A stretch of DNA of 26,555 nt, from IMG/VR virus record IMGVR_UViG_3300042398_001158, positions 1 to 26,555 of that record; one strand, given 5' to 3'. The stretch's first letter is position 1. Every line of letters starts with the position of its first letter. Shown in pieces: positions 8,070-13,915 of this stretch. This stretch comes from a virus. A model generated the notes under the pieces. The model worked only from the letters and a program-made list of their open reading frames with translations. It was not told the DNA's origin and did no database searches. The position numbers and the translations under genes were made by a program.

Positions 8070-9185
8070 CTACGGGCGACCGTCCTTCCCGACCCAGCCG
8101 TCCCGGATGGGGTCAAAATCCTCCCTTTCGAGCGATTCGTCGTCGGTCTCTCCGGCCTCCGCATTTGCGCCAGGACGCCCGTTTGTTTCGGTTGTGCTCT
8201 TCGAACTTTCCGCCGCGAGGCGGGAGGCGCAATCCTGGAGCCTCTGACGATGAATCCGGAGCGACTCCGTCCGGTTTTGATCGTATTCATGCTGCGAAAG
8301 CATTTGGTTAAAAAACCGTCCGGCCAGGTCTTCCGGGCATCCGTCCGGCGGCGCCCGCCAAGTCTTTCGCGTCCGGGCTTCGCGGCGATCGACTGAAAGT
8401 TTCTCGTCGAGCGTCATCGGGCCGGCCGGGGCCGGTTTCCCGTAACGCGGCGCCGCCTTCGCGTTGTCGAACTCGCCGGCAAGAATCCGATCGACCCAGC
8501 CCGGTTCGAGAAATTTCGTAACGGCCAGGGGAGTTTGGAAAAACTCGCATCGTGGCAAACGCTCGACGGCTTGCCGAGCCAGTTCGAGCCAGCCAGGGGA
8601 GGCCGCGGCGTCCACCCAGCCGCCAGGCGGGGACAACGGAACCCACGGCGCCGCCCGCTTCGTCGCGTTCCAGGTCGCCGCGAACGCTTCCCATTCGACG
8701 GCCGCCCATCCGGGCTTTCGGAATTCGTCTCCCGCGCCCGCGGTGTTTGTGAATTCTTCCGGGCAGAGGGAAGGGGAAGGGGAAGGGGAAGGGGAAGGGG
8801 GGCATCGTTTTGCCATGCCGTTTGCCATCGGCTTTGCCATGCCGTCTGCCATCGGTTTGCCATCCGGTTTGCCATCCGAACCCCATTTCGCCCGTGCGCC
8901 AGCCTTTCCGGCCGCCGACTTCGTTTCCCGGTAGACACGCTCCCGCTCTAGCCGCGGGTTCCGTCGCTTGCCGTCTTCGCATATCGGGAACTTTTCCCCG
9001 AACTCCGGCCAATCGCGGACGACGCCGGGAGAAATGCCGTCGACCCGCGAAGGGTCGCCCGGTAGCCCTCCCTGTTCCCATTGAACCGAAAGGAGCGTTA
9101 TGTAATGACCCTTTGCCGCGGCCGGCCATCCGATAGTGGACGCCAAGAAATCGCGCGGAAAAAAATCGAATTGTGGCGTCGCCAT
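8070..9185 (-). CDS. DUF1376-type phage replication protein
   Basis: This 371-residue protein begins with the DUF1376 domain pattern (P-Q-F-D-F-F-P-R-D-F-L, then A-K-G-H-Y-I-T-L-L and a helical wH-like region to about residue 95), found in phage replication initiator or replisome-organiser proteins. A low-complexity linker follows (about 105-140): degenerate 12-bp repeats coding D-G-K-P / M-A-x-G units, then a run of P-S dipeptides coded by a GGGGAA-type hexamer. The C-terminal half is charged and less conserved in appearance. The start overlaps the upstream stop as TAATG, with GGGAGGG upstream. It is likely the origin-binding or helicase-loading factor; no helicase gene is seen, so host helicase would be used. 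Confidence 0.78.
   Translation of the reverse strand: MATPQFDFFPRDFLASTIGWPAAAKGHYITLLSVQWEQGGLPGDPSRVDGISPGVVRDWPEFGEKFPICEDGKRRNPRLERERVYRETKSAAGKAGARAKWGSDGKPDGKPMADGMAKPMANGMAKRCPPSPSPSPSPSLCPEEFTNTAGAGDEFRKPGWAAVEWEAFAATWNATKRAAPWVPLSPPGGWVDAAASPGWLELARQAVERLPRCEFFQTPLAVTKFLEPGWVDRILAGEFDNAKAAPRYGKPAPAGPMTLDEKLSVDRREARTRKTWRAPPDGCPEDLAGRFFNQMLSQHEYDQNRTESLRIHRQRLQDCASRLAAESSKSTTETNGRPGANAEAGETDDESLEREDFDPIRDGWVGKDGRP
8765..8802. repeat. GGGGAA hexanucleotide microsatellite inside the DUF1376 gene
   Basis: On the plus strand AGGGGA-type hexamers repeat about six times. The array is in frame and codes alternating Pro-Ser on the minus strand. A six-base unit keeps the reading frame when copies are gained or lost, so linker length could vary without breaking the protein. 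Confidence 0.9.
8809..8878. repeat. Degenerate 12-bp tandem repeats inside the DUF1376 gene
   Basis: About six units of TTTGCCATSCSG type, each near 12 bases, lie next to the hexamer array and code repeated D-G-K-P, M-A-D-G and M-A-K-P tetrapeptides. Together the two arrays form the interdomain linker of the replication protein. Confidence 0.8.
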
Positions 9186-9556
9186 TACTTGCCCTCCCTG
9201 GTCGTCGATGAAACCGGAACGTCCGTCCCGTCCGGCATGATTCGCCGCATTTCGTGGCCCGTGCCTTCAATCTTCCGCAGGACTAACGCAATCAGCTTCG
9301 ACGCCTGGAGCATCGACAGCCGGTTTGCCGTCATCGTGTCCAAAAGACGTATCCGCAGTGCTTCCAACTGGTCCGGCTCCGTCGTGTCCGCAATCAACGC
9401 CGTGAACTCCGTCACCAGGCGGGCCGCTTTCGCCTCGTCTAGTTCCGCTTCGATCCGCAGGCCGGCCGGCGGCGGAGGGATAACGTAGCGGTCCACCGGA
9501 AACCGGGGGCGCAACCCGGCTTCCTTCATCCATTCCGGGCGATCGTCGAATTTCAT
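9185..9556 (-). CDS. Phage early protein of unknown function
   Basis: This 123-residue protein begins MKFDDRPEWMKEAGLRPRFP. Its middle is helical and rich in Ala, Leu, Glu and Arg, with the second half L-E-A-L-R-I-R-L-L-D-T-M-T-A-N-R. The N-terminal P-P-P-P segment is likely a flexible linker. No catalytic motif is visible. It overlaps both neighbours by a few bases (ATGA with the upstream gene, TAATG with DUF1376), so it is tightly coupled to the replication protein and may be its partner. GGGGGTGAAGG precedes the start. Confidence 0.75.
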   Translation of the reverse strand: MKFDDRPEWMKEAGLRPRFPVDRYVIPPPPAGLRIEAELDEAKAARLVTEFTALIADTTEPDQLEALRIRLLDTMTANRLSMLQASKLIALVLRKIEGTGHEMRRIMPDGTDVPVSSTTREGK

Positions 9557-9747
9557 CCTTCACCCCCTTCCTTCGCTTCCATTCCTTCCATGAGCCGGAC
9601 ACGCGCCCGGCAGATCGCCGCATGGATCGCCCGCCGCAAATCCCCGACGAGGATTTCGAATTCCGCCTGGTCCGCCTTCGACTGCCGACATTCGAAACTC
9701 AGAACTTCCGCCAGGTCATTGACCAACTTTGTCAAATGCTCGCGCAT
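9553..9747 (-). CDS. Small helical early protein
   Basis: This 64-residue protein (MREHLTKLVNDLAEVLSFEC onwards) is almost entirely helical, with amphipathic heptads and a basic stretch C-R-A-R-V-R-L. GGAGGG lies six bases before the ATG, which supports the start even though the gene overlaps its upstream neighbour by 16 bases. It ends in an ATGA overlap with the next gene. The size and heptad pattern suit a small dimeric coiled coil. No family recognised. Confidence 0.72.
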   Translation of the reverse strand: MREHLTKLVNDLAEVLSFECRQSKADQAEFEILVGDLRRAIHAAICRARVRLMEGMEAKEGGEG

Positions 9748-10232
9748 TGCTTGCCCTCCGGTGCCAAGAAATCCGCCAGCGACGCCGCCGGCTCCAGGTA
9801 CGTTTGCGGGACCATGTAGGCCGCCCGCTTGTATTCAGTGCGCCAATAGGTGAGGCGCTTGCATTCGGCGGCCGGAAGCCAACCGACAATCCGGACGCCC
9901 TCGCGGAAAACGTCCCCGACGAACGCCAGGACGAACGCGGCATCGTCCGGGTCCGACGGGTAGACCTGGAGCGCCGCGCCAGGTTCGTCGATCGTCCGGA
10001 CCTCGACGCCGCGAACGTCCGCTCCGCCGCGGCCGGAGAACCCGAACGGGAAAAGGCCCAGCCATTTCGCGACCGCGAACTCCCCGAGGCATCCGACGAA
10101 ATCAGCGCCGAGCCCGCGGGCGCCGGCGGTTTCGTAACGCTCCGCCCGGCCATCCCGGAGCCATTCCAGGCGCCTTTCGAGCGCGTTGCCGGCCGCTTGA
10201 CGTATGTCACGTTCAGAGAGAGGAACTAGCAT
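9732..10232 (-). CDS. Candidate PD-(D/E)XK-type nuclease-like protein
   Basis: This 166-residue protein has G-x-x-G-E-F-A-V-A-K-W-L-G, then G-G-A-D-V-R-G-V-E-V-R-T, and then a D-D-A-A-F-V-L-A-F strand. The pattern of a Glu-bearing helix, then D-x(n)-E-V-(K/R), resembles PD-(D/E)XK nuclease folds common in phage early regions. The expected Lys is Arg here, so activity is uncertain. The ATG at 10232 has GGAGGGGG about nine bases upstream. It overlaps both neighbours by 16-20 bases, in keeping with a compact early operon. It could also be a non-catalytic member of the fold. Confidence 0.62.
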   Translation of the reverse strand: MLVPLSERDIRQAAGNALERRLEWLRDGRAERYETAGARGLGADFVGCLGEFAVAKWLGLFPFGFSGRGGADVRGVEVRTIDEPGAALQVYPSDPDDAAFVLAFVGDVFREGVRIVGWLPAAECKRLTYWRTEYKRAAYMVPQTYLEPAASLADFLAPEGKQCASI

Positions 10233-10449
10233 CCGCTACCCCCTCCGGAACGTGGACGTAGACGGCGACACGAAACCGGCCGCCATCGACGACGGACCGC
10301 TCCAGCGCAAGCCGGTACAAATGCGCCCGCGTCATATGCCCCAGGTCTAAAACCGGGGCCGGCTGGCATTCCTTACCGCGAAACGCGTACTCCAGGCCGT
10401 CGTAGGGACCGCCGATGTAACAGACGTAGACCGTAGGCTTTCGAGCCAT
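10213..10449 (-). CDS. Small conserved-type phage protein with Y-x-G-G-P-Y-D-G motif
   Basis: This 78-residue protein begins MARKPTVYVCYIGGPYDGLE. Short phage proteins with a G-G-P-x-D-G turn near the N terminus are frequent in early regions of actinobacterial-type phages, but their role is not known. I chose the ATG at 10449 because AAAGGA lies nine bases upstream; the frame stays open to 10506 without a good ribosome binding site. It overlaps the downstream gene by 20 bases. Function unknown. Confidence 0.72.
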   Translation of the reverse strand: MARKPTVYVCYIGGPYDGLEYAFRGKECQPAPVLDLGHMTRAHLYRLALERSVVDGGRFRVAVYVHVPEGVADASSSL

Positions 10450-10491
10450 AACCAGGCATCCTTTCCGGGTGTTGAAGAAATCCCCGCGCGA

Positions 10492-10553
10492 CCAGGATTG
10501 CGCCATCCTGGAGCCGGCTGGAGTGTCCGGCCGCGGCCCGGCATCGGGGCCGC
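10492..10553 (-). promoter_or_regulatory. Two hairpins in the leader of the small gene at 10449
   Basis: In the 123-base gap between the DUF669-like gene and the next start, CCAGGAT (10492-10498) pairs with ATCCTGG (10505-10511), and GCGGCCC (10533-10539) pairs with GGGCCGC (10547-10553). Each stem is a perfect 7 base pairs. Neither is followed by a U-run on the minus strand. They may be partial terminators or processing signals that reset expression within the early operon. No small gene is apparent in the gap. Confidence 0.4.
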
Positions 10554-10572
10554 CCGCGCGGGGGCGCGTGAA

Positions 10573-11010
10573 TCAAAAAGGAATGTCTTCCGCTCCGCCG
10601 GTGGGTTCAGTATTCCGAACTTCGGGCCGCGCCGCGGTCCGCGTTTCGACCTTCGGCGGGGGCGCTTCGAACCAACGCCCGACCGTGGCGATTTCCCGGC
10701 CAGACTTCGTCATCTTGTGCCGGACCTCGACGCCGACCCGACGACCGACCAGCGCACCCGCGTGAACGTCCCCTACGGGCGGGACGCCACACGCCCGGCA
10801 GATAACCGCCAGCCGGGCTTCCGACTCCAGGCCCGTCGAGTCTTCGAACGTGACCGGCTGGCCCCCGGCGATAACCTCCAGGGTTAGAGCCAGGCAATCC
10901 CGCTCACGGTCCCACGGGGCCGGCTTTTCGGCCGCCTCGACGACCAGGGCGACATATTCCCCGGCCGGGGGCAACTCCCCGGCCGTATCAACATTTCCAG
11001 CAAAACGCAT
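10573..11010 (-). CDS. DUF669-like / recombination-associated protein with acidic tail
   Basis: This 145-residue protein starts MRFAGNVDTAGELPPAGEYV, a beta-strand pattern like the DUF669 family, whose members accompany phage recombination and ssDNA-binding genes. The central region has T-L-E-V-I-A-G-G-Q-P-V and the end is G-G-A-E-D-I-P-F. The last motif resembles the acidic D-D-I-P-F tail of single-stranded DNA-binding proteins, which recruits partner proteins. I start at 11010, with GGAGG seven bases upstream; the longer frame to 11070 has no such site. It lies just downstream of the candidate annealing protein, so a shared recombination role is plausible. Confidence 0.65.
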   Translation of the reverse strand: MRFAGNVDTAGELPPAGEYVALVVEAAEKPAPWDRERDCLALTLEVIAGGQPVTFEDSTGLESEARLAVICRACGVPPVGDVHAGALVGRRVGVEVRHKMTKSGREIATVGRWFEAPPPKVETRTAARPEVRNTEPTGGAEDIPF

Positions 11011-11066
11011 AGCTTTCCCTCCAGGTTGGAAACCAAAAATCCGACCGCCGGAACGCCCGGCGGGTA

Positions 11067-11801
11067 TCAACGCGCGACCTCTTGCGATTCGGTGTTGTCC
11101 AGAAACACGCCGCCAACCGACTCCGCGCGGGCCAGCACCAGGCCGACTAGCTCGCGATGAATCGCCGCGGTGAACGTCCCATCCGCCAACCGTTCATCCA
11201 GCCGCCGCCGGAGGCCGTCGCAATCGTCGTGCGTCGCCGCGCGAGCAATCGCGATACGGGCCGAATCCGCCGCGCCCCGCTTGGGGTCCGGCACCCGGGC
11301 CGGCCGCGGGCGGTACTCAATGGGGCCGGCATCGTGGCCCATTTCCTCCGCCGGCGTCGTCTCTAACCCCGCGTCCATCAAAACGACGACGAACGCGAAC
11401 GCGGACCGGCAGGCCCGAGAGATTGCCCGCGTCTGCGCCATCGCTCGCCGGGCGAATTCGTTCCGCCCGCTCCAGGTCTTTTCGTCGTCCCCGACGAACC
11501 CCTCCGCCGTCGCCAGGATCGCCCCGTCGGAAACACGGCGGACCTGGCCGACCGCAGCAATGCCGCCATCGACCCGCCGAACGTCAACCGCCGACGCAAC
11601 CGCGCCGAACGCGTTCGCGATAGCCTGCCAACCCTCGACGCGAACGTACTTCCGGCCTTGAATCGTCTGCGCCGTCTTCGTGACAATCTCCCGGCAGACG
11701 CCCGCGGCATCCGTAGCCGCCCGATGCGCCACCAGCGCGGACCGTTCCGGCCCAGCCGGCGCGACCGCGTAGGAATCATTCGAACCATCTACCGTAGCCA
11801 T
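11067..11801 (-). CDS. Conserved-type phage protein, candidate recombination/annealing protein
   Basis: The 244-residue protein has a pattern seen in a phage family of unproven function: G-R-K-Y-V-R-V-E-G-W near residue 55, A-T-A-E-G-F, then a signature N-E-F-A-R-R-A-M-A-Q-T-R-A-I-S-R-A and L-E-T-T-P-A-E-E-M. Such proteins usually sit beside recombination genes, and the core loosely resembles Rad52/Erf-type annealing proteins; that is inference. The frame runs upstream through the pentamer repeats to 11972, giving an artefactual G-K-A-R-Q repeat. The true start is the ATG at 11801, with GGAGG seven bases upstream. Confidence 0.7.
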   Translation of the reverse strand: MATVDGSNDSYAVAPAGPERSALVAHRAATDAAGVCREIVTKTAQTIQGRKYVRVEGWQAIANAFGAVASAVDVRRVDGGIAAVGQVRRVSDGAILATAEGFVGDDEKTWSGRNEFARRAMAQTRAISRACRSAFAFVVVLMDAGLETTPAEEMGHDAGPIEYRPRPARVPDPKRGAADSARIAIARAATHDDCDGLRRRLDERLADGTFTAAIHRELVGLVLARAESVGGVFLDNTESQEVAR

Positions 11802-11844
11802 TTCAAAACCTCCAGAGTTATGGGAACCGAACTTTAGAAAACAA

Positions 11845-11939
11845 CCTTGCCTTGCCTTGCCTTGCCTTGCCTTGCCTTGCCTTGCCTCGCCTTGCCCCGC
11901 CGTGCCTCGCCCCGCCTCGCCTCGCCCCGCCATGCCCCG
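11845..11939. repeat. Pentamer array 1a, 19 units of CC-N-N-G (mRNA strand GGC-N-N)
   Basis: There are nineteen contiguous 5-base units. The eight nearest the gene start at 11801 are identical (CCTTG). Further away they become CCTCG, CCCCG, CCGTG and CCATG, always keeping CC at positions 1-2 and G at position 5. All reading frames are open across the array, so it produces false frames on both strands. A 53-base spacer (11940-11992) separates it from array 1b. Confidence 0.95.
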
Positions 11940-11992
11940 CAACCAACCATCCCGCCGCCGGATTGCGAACACCGGTTACGCTTCGGCGGTTT

Positions 11993-12092
11993 CCTTGCCT
12001 TGCCTCGCCTTGCCTCGCCGTGCCTCGCCCCGCCGAGCCTCGCCCTGCCCTGCCGAGCCACGCCCAGCCGCGCCTCGCCGTGCCGAGCCGTG
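11993..12092. repeat. Pentamer array 1b, 20 units of CC-N-N-G
   Basis: There are twenty contiguous units, ending exactly against the stop codon (TAG, 12093-12095) of the upstream gene. CCTTG units occur only at positions 1, 2 and 4 from the low-coordinate side. The far half is a mix of CCGAG, CCGTG, CCCTG, CCACG, CCCAG and CCGCG. It shows the same polarity and the same strand orientation as array 1a. Confidence 0.95.
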
Positions 12093-12656
12093 CTATTGAA
12101 CCTGGAATGTTTCGACTTCATACCTTCCGAAATACGGACGAAACGTGCCAACGCCGAGCATCCCGCCCATCGTCAACGCCTGCCGGAGATTCTCCAGAGA
12201 ACAATACTTGTTCTCTATGTAGTCCATCGTGAAAGCAAGATTCCACGGCGTCGCCAAAACGGGCCGGTGCTTCGCGTTCGGGACTCCCTTCGCCAGACGC
12301 GCAACGGTCCGGTGTTCGAAGACCTGAGCGTTGAACCCGTTGAAGACGACCGGCCCGTTATCGTCGCAAATAAGAATGTCGAACGGCGTGATCGTGACGT
12401 AACTAGCCATCCCCAGGCCGATCGTCTTTCCGTTCTTCCCGAAAAACTGACGGCATACGCTTTTCGTGTTCTCCGCGCACAGCATCGAAAAGAGGTTGAC
12501 GGCGGGAAGCGTCAAACGCCGTTCCGCGTCCAGGTACATTTTCTCCGCCACGGGGAGGCTTGTGCTGTTGTCCCCCGAATAGCGGTCGAACATCAAAGGC
12601 CGAACTCCGATGAGTCGGCACAGAATCGAAATCGCCTTGGTCGATACGGTAGCCAT
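12093..12656 (-). CDS. Conserved-type phage protein of unknown function
   Basis: This 187-residue protein begins MATVSTKAISILCRLIGVRP and continues with L-M-F-D-R-Y-S-G-D-N. It ends with G-M-L-G-V-G-T-F-R-P-Y-F-G-R-Y. The overall pattern (P-L-M-F-D-R-Y at the front, an R-P-V-L-A-T-P-W motif, and G-L/V-G-x-x-R-P-x-F-G-R at the end) looks like a known-unknown phage family. The frame extends to 12716, but residues before the ATG at 12656 look like a shadow of the upstream gene. The best upstream ribosome site is only GGAAG at 12 bases. The stop abuts pentamer array 1b with no gap. Confidence 0.75.
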   Translation of the reverse strand: MATVSTKAISILCRLIGVRPLMFDRYSGDNSTSLPVAEKMYLDAERRLTLPAVNLFSMLCAENTKSVCRQFFGKNGKTIGLGMASYVTITPFDILICDDNGPVVFNGFNAQVFEHRTVARLAKGVPNAKHRPVLATPWNLAFTMDYIENKYCSLENLRQALTMGGMLGVGTFRPYFGRYEVETFQVQ

Positions 12657-12906
12657 GTAATCGCGCCGCTTCCGCGGCCTCCAGTGATGAAACGTCGAAC
12701 CATTCGCCATGAACATGGCGATACGAAAAAAACCGATGCAAAACCGCCTCTAGTTGCTCCGCGTCTTCGCAGGGAACCCGAGCGAAAACGTGGAGCGTTC
12801 GCGGGTTCCCTATCTGTAGTTCCCCCTTCCTTTTCGACGGCGACCATGAACGGCCGATTTTCACCGGACCCGATTCGCGTTCGCCTATGACGTAAACGAA
12901 ATTCAT
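12403..12906 (-). CDS. T5orf172 / GIY-YIG-like domain protein
   Basis: The first 85 residues match the T5orf172 (MUG113) branch of the GIY-YIG nuclease superfamily: F-V-Y-V-I-G at 3-8, V-K-I-G-R-S at 15-20, R26 and Q31-I-G-N-P of the helix, E53 and L-H-R-F-F, then H-G-E-W-F at 66-70. Such proteins are often nuclease-like and spread through phages. The remaining 80 or so codons (12656-12403) overlap the next gene in another frame and look like low-quality coding, so the original stop may have been lost. The start at 12906 lies four T's after the last GGCAA unit of array 2, whose AAGG is the only Shine-Dalgarno candidate. The open frame above it is array. Confidence 0.78.
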   Translation of the reverse strand: MNFVYVIGERESGPVKIGRSWSPSKRKGELQIGNPRTLHVFARVPCEDAEQLEAVLHRFFSYRHVHGEWFDVSSLEAAEAARLHGYRIDQGDFDSVPTHRSSAFDVRPLFGGQQHKPPRGGENVPGRGTAFDASRRQPLFDAVRGEHEKRMPSVFREERKDDRPGDG

Positions 12907-12910
12907 AAAA

Positions 12911-13045
12911 CCTTGCCTTGCCTTGCCATGCCCGGCCTTGCCTCGCCATGCCATGCCACGCCACGCCGAGCCCCGCCGAGCCCCGCCGAGCCATGCCGAG
13001 CCCCGCCTCGCCCGGCCGCGCCGAGCCCGGCCGTGCCACGCCGAA
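12911..13045. repeat. Pentamer array 2, 27 units of CC-N-N-G (last unit CCGAA)
   Basis: There are twenty-seven contiguous units filling the gap between the stop at 13048 and the ATG at 12906 almost completely. The three units nearest the start codon are CCTTG. Units further away are CCATG, CCACG, CCGAG, CCCCG, CCCGG, CCGCG and CCGTG, so degeneracy increases away from the start codon, as in arrays 1a and 1b. The mRNA strand ends as GGCAAGGCAAGG followed by TTTT and ATG. Confidence 0.95.
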
Positions 13046-13047
13046 TA

Positions 13048-13302
13048 TCAAATGCCCCCGGCTCGATCGGCGCCGGCATTCGCGCGAACGCGTTCGGCGT
13101 CGATCGACTCCAACCAGGGCCGGACCCGTTGCAACTCCAGGGCCGCCCGCATCTCCGCGGCAACGTCGCCGCGATACAAACCCTTCCCCAGCGAAACGCG
13201 GGAATCCCGCGCCGCCAACTGCGCCCGGAGAACCCGGTACAGTCGCGCCAACTCAAAAGACTCCCGGCCCTGCGCCTTCGTTGGCGCTCTATCAACAGGC
13301 AT
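13048..13302 (-). CDS. Small helical early protein
   Basis: This 84-residue protein begins MPVDRAPTKAQGRESFELAR and is rich in Arg, Ala, Leu and Glu. Most of it (V-L-R-A-Q-L-A-A-R, A-E-M-R-A-A-L-E-L) is predicted helical and positively charged. AAGGGGG lies about six bases upstream of the ATG, and the preceding stop is 10 bases away. No motif identifies a function; the charge could suit nucleic-acid binding. Confidence 0.75.
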   Translation of the reverse strand: MPVDRAPTKAQGRESFELARLYRVLRAQLAARDSRVSLGKGLYRGDVAAEMRAALELQRVRPWLESIDAERVRANAGADRAGGI

Positions 13303-13312
13303 GATGGCCCCC

Positions 13313-13723
13313 TTAAAAGTTGAGAATGTTTCGGGCCGCGACCTCGACGACCTCGCCGGATTCGCTCGAACGGACCAGGAACGAAACGCCGTCCGGCGCT
13401 ACTTGCTCGACAACCCCGCGGCATTGCCCGCCGTCGACCGTGAACCAGACCAATCGCCCGACGACCGGCGCGGCGGCATTCGTCGCGAAGAACCGCGGCG
13501 GGGGCTGGAGCGCGTCCAGGGCAATTTCCAGCGTTTCGGACGCCGACCGCTGGACGCGAACTGCCAGACCGTCCGCCGTGTCGATGAATCCCAAGACGCG
13601 GCCACTAGAAATGCCGCGGCCGTAGGGAAACCAGACGACCGAGCCCATCGGCGGGAACGGCCGCCCGTAGGCTTCCGCCATGCCCTCCGCAGCCGCCAAA
13701 TACTCCGATCCGTGAGCATCCAT
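13313..13723 (-). CDS. First early gene: internally duplicated small beta-barrel-like protein
   Basis: This 136-residue protein contains two related halves: G-S-V-V-W-F-P-Y-G-R-G with S-G-R-V-L-G-F (about 27-46), and G-R-L-V-W-F-T-V-D-G-G with C-R-G-V-V-E-Q-V (about 88-108). Each is followed by a strand-rich V-R-V/L-V-R segment. The repeated V-W-F...G-x-V pattern is reminiscent of SH3-like or KOW-like small barrels, which often bind nucleic acid or proteins. The start at 13723 has GGAGG eight bases upstream. It is the first gene after the promoter at 13852-13881, so it should be made earliest. Function unknown. Confidence 0.75.
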   Translation of the reverse strand: MDAHGSEYLAAAEGMAEAYGRPFPPMGSVVWFPYGRGISSGRVLGFIDTADGLAVRVQRSASETLEIALDALQPPPRFFATNAAAPVVGRLVWFTVDGGQCRGVVEQVAPDGVSFLVRSSESGEVVEVAARNILNF

Positions 13724-13751
13724 GACCGCTTCCTCCGTGAAGTGTGGAAAA

Positions 13752-13830
13752 CCGACCTTCGAACCATCGCAAAAGCCGGTTTCCCGGCAAGTGCCCAGCG
13801 TTCAGCATCTACCAAACGCGGGAAGGTCGG
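13752..13830 (-). promoter_or_regulatory. Structured 5' leader / attenuator candidate of the early operon
   Basis: In the leader between the early promoter and the first early gene, CCGACCTTC and GAAGGTCGG (minus-strand order 13830-13822 and 13760-13752) pair as a 9-base stem. It encloses a small hairpin (GCCGG, TTTC loop, CCGGC on the plus strand, 13775-13788). The outer stem is followed on the mRNA by TTTT, then CCACACTTCAC and the GGAGG of the first gene. This looks like a possible attenuator, though the 61-base enclosed region is large. Confidence 0.45.
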
Positions 13831-13851
13831 CGGACCGAACTTCGATGCCGG

Positions 13852-13881
13852 AATATACGCCGAGGGCTTCGAAAAGTTCAA
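13852..13881 (-). promoter_or_regulatory. Early promoter, sigma-70-like
   Basis: On the minus strand, TTGAAC (13881-13876) and TATATT (13857-13852) are separated by 18 bases. This is a good match to the sigma-70 -35 and -10 elements (4 of 6 and 5 of 6). Transcription should begin near 13845 and run leftward into the early operon. It lies right after the terminator of the excisionase-like gene, which makes sense of a new start here. Confidence 0.6.
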
Positions 13882-13883
13882 GC

Positions 13884-13915
13884 AAAAAATCCGGGGAGGA
13901 ATCCGGAATTTTTTT
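13884..13915 (-). terminator. Intrinsic terminator after the excisionase-like gene
   Basis: The plus strand reads A6-TCCGG, an 8-base loop GGAGGAAT, then CCGG-AA-T7. Both arms are flanked by A/T runs, so on the minus strand the transcript of the excisionase-like gene ends in a short GC stem followed by TTTTTT. The gene stop codon is directly against it. The structure could work in both directions. Confidence 0.7.

Noticed and set aside
11067-11972. Long N-terminal G-K-A-R-Q repeat extension of the 11067-11801 gene
   Set aside because: The extension is the pentamer array translated. A strong ribosome binding site supports the ATG at 11801.
12721-12740. Frameshift on the T7 run between the T5orf172 and the next gene
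   Set aside because: The run lies about 60 bases before the next gene's plausible ATG, would need a +1 shift, and the frame in between reads like a shadow of the T5orf172 domain.
11847-12890. A 347-codon plus-strand frame rich in Pro, Leu, Ala and Cys
   Set aside because: It is produced by the five-base repeats, which contain no stop codon in any frame, and then runs antisense through two convincing minus-strand genes.
12911-13045. Possible CRISPR array
   Set aside because: The unit is five bases with no spacer, the repeats are degenerate and contiguous, and no cas gene is present.
13399-13881. A 160-codon minus-strand frame spanning the early leader
   Set aside because: It would start at TTG inside the promoter -35 box and overlap the first early gene out of frame, with no ribosome binding site.
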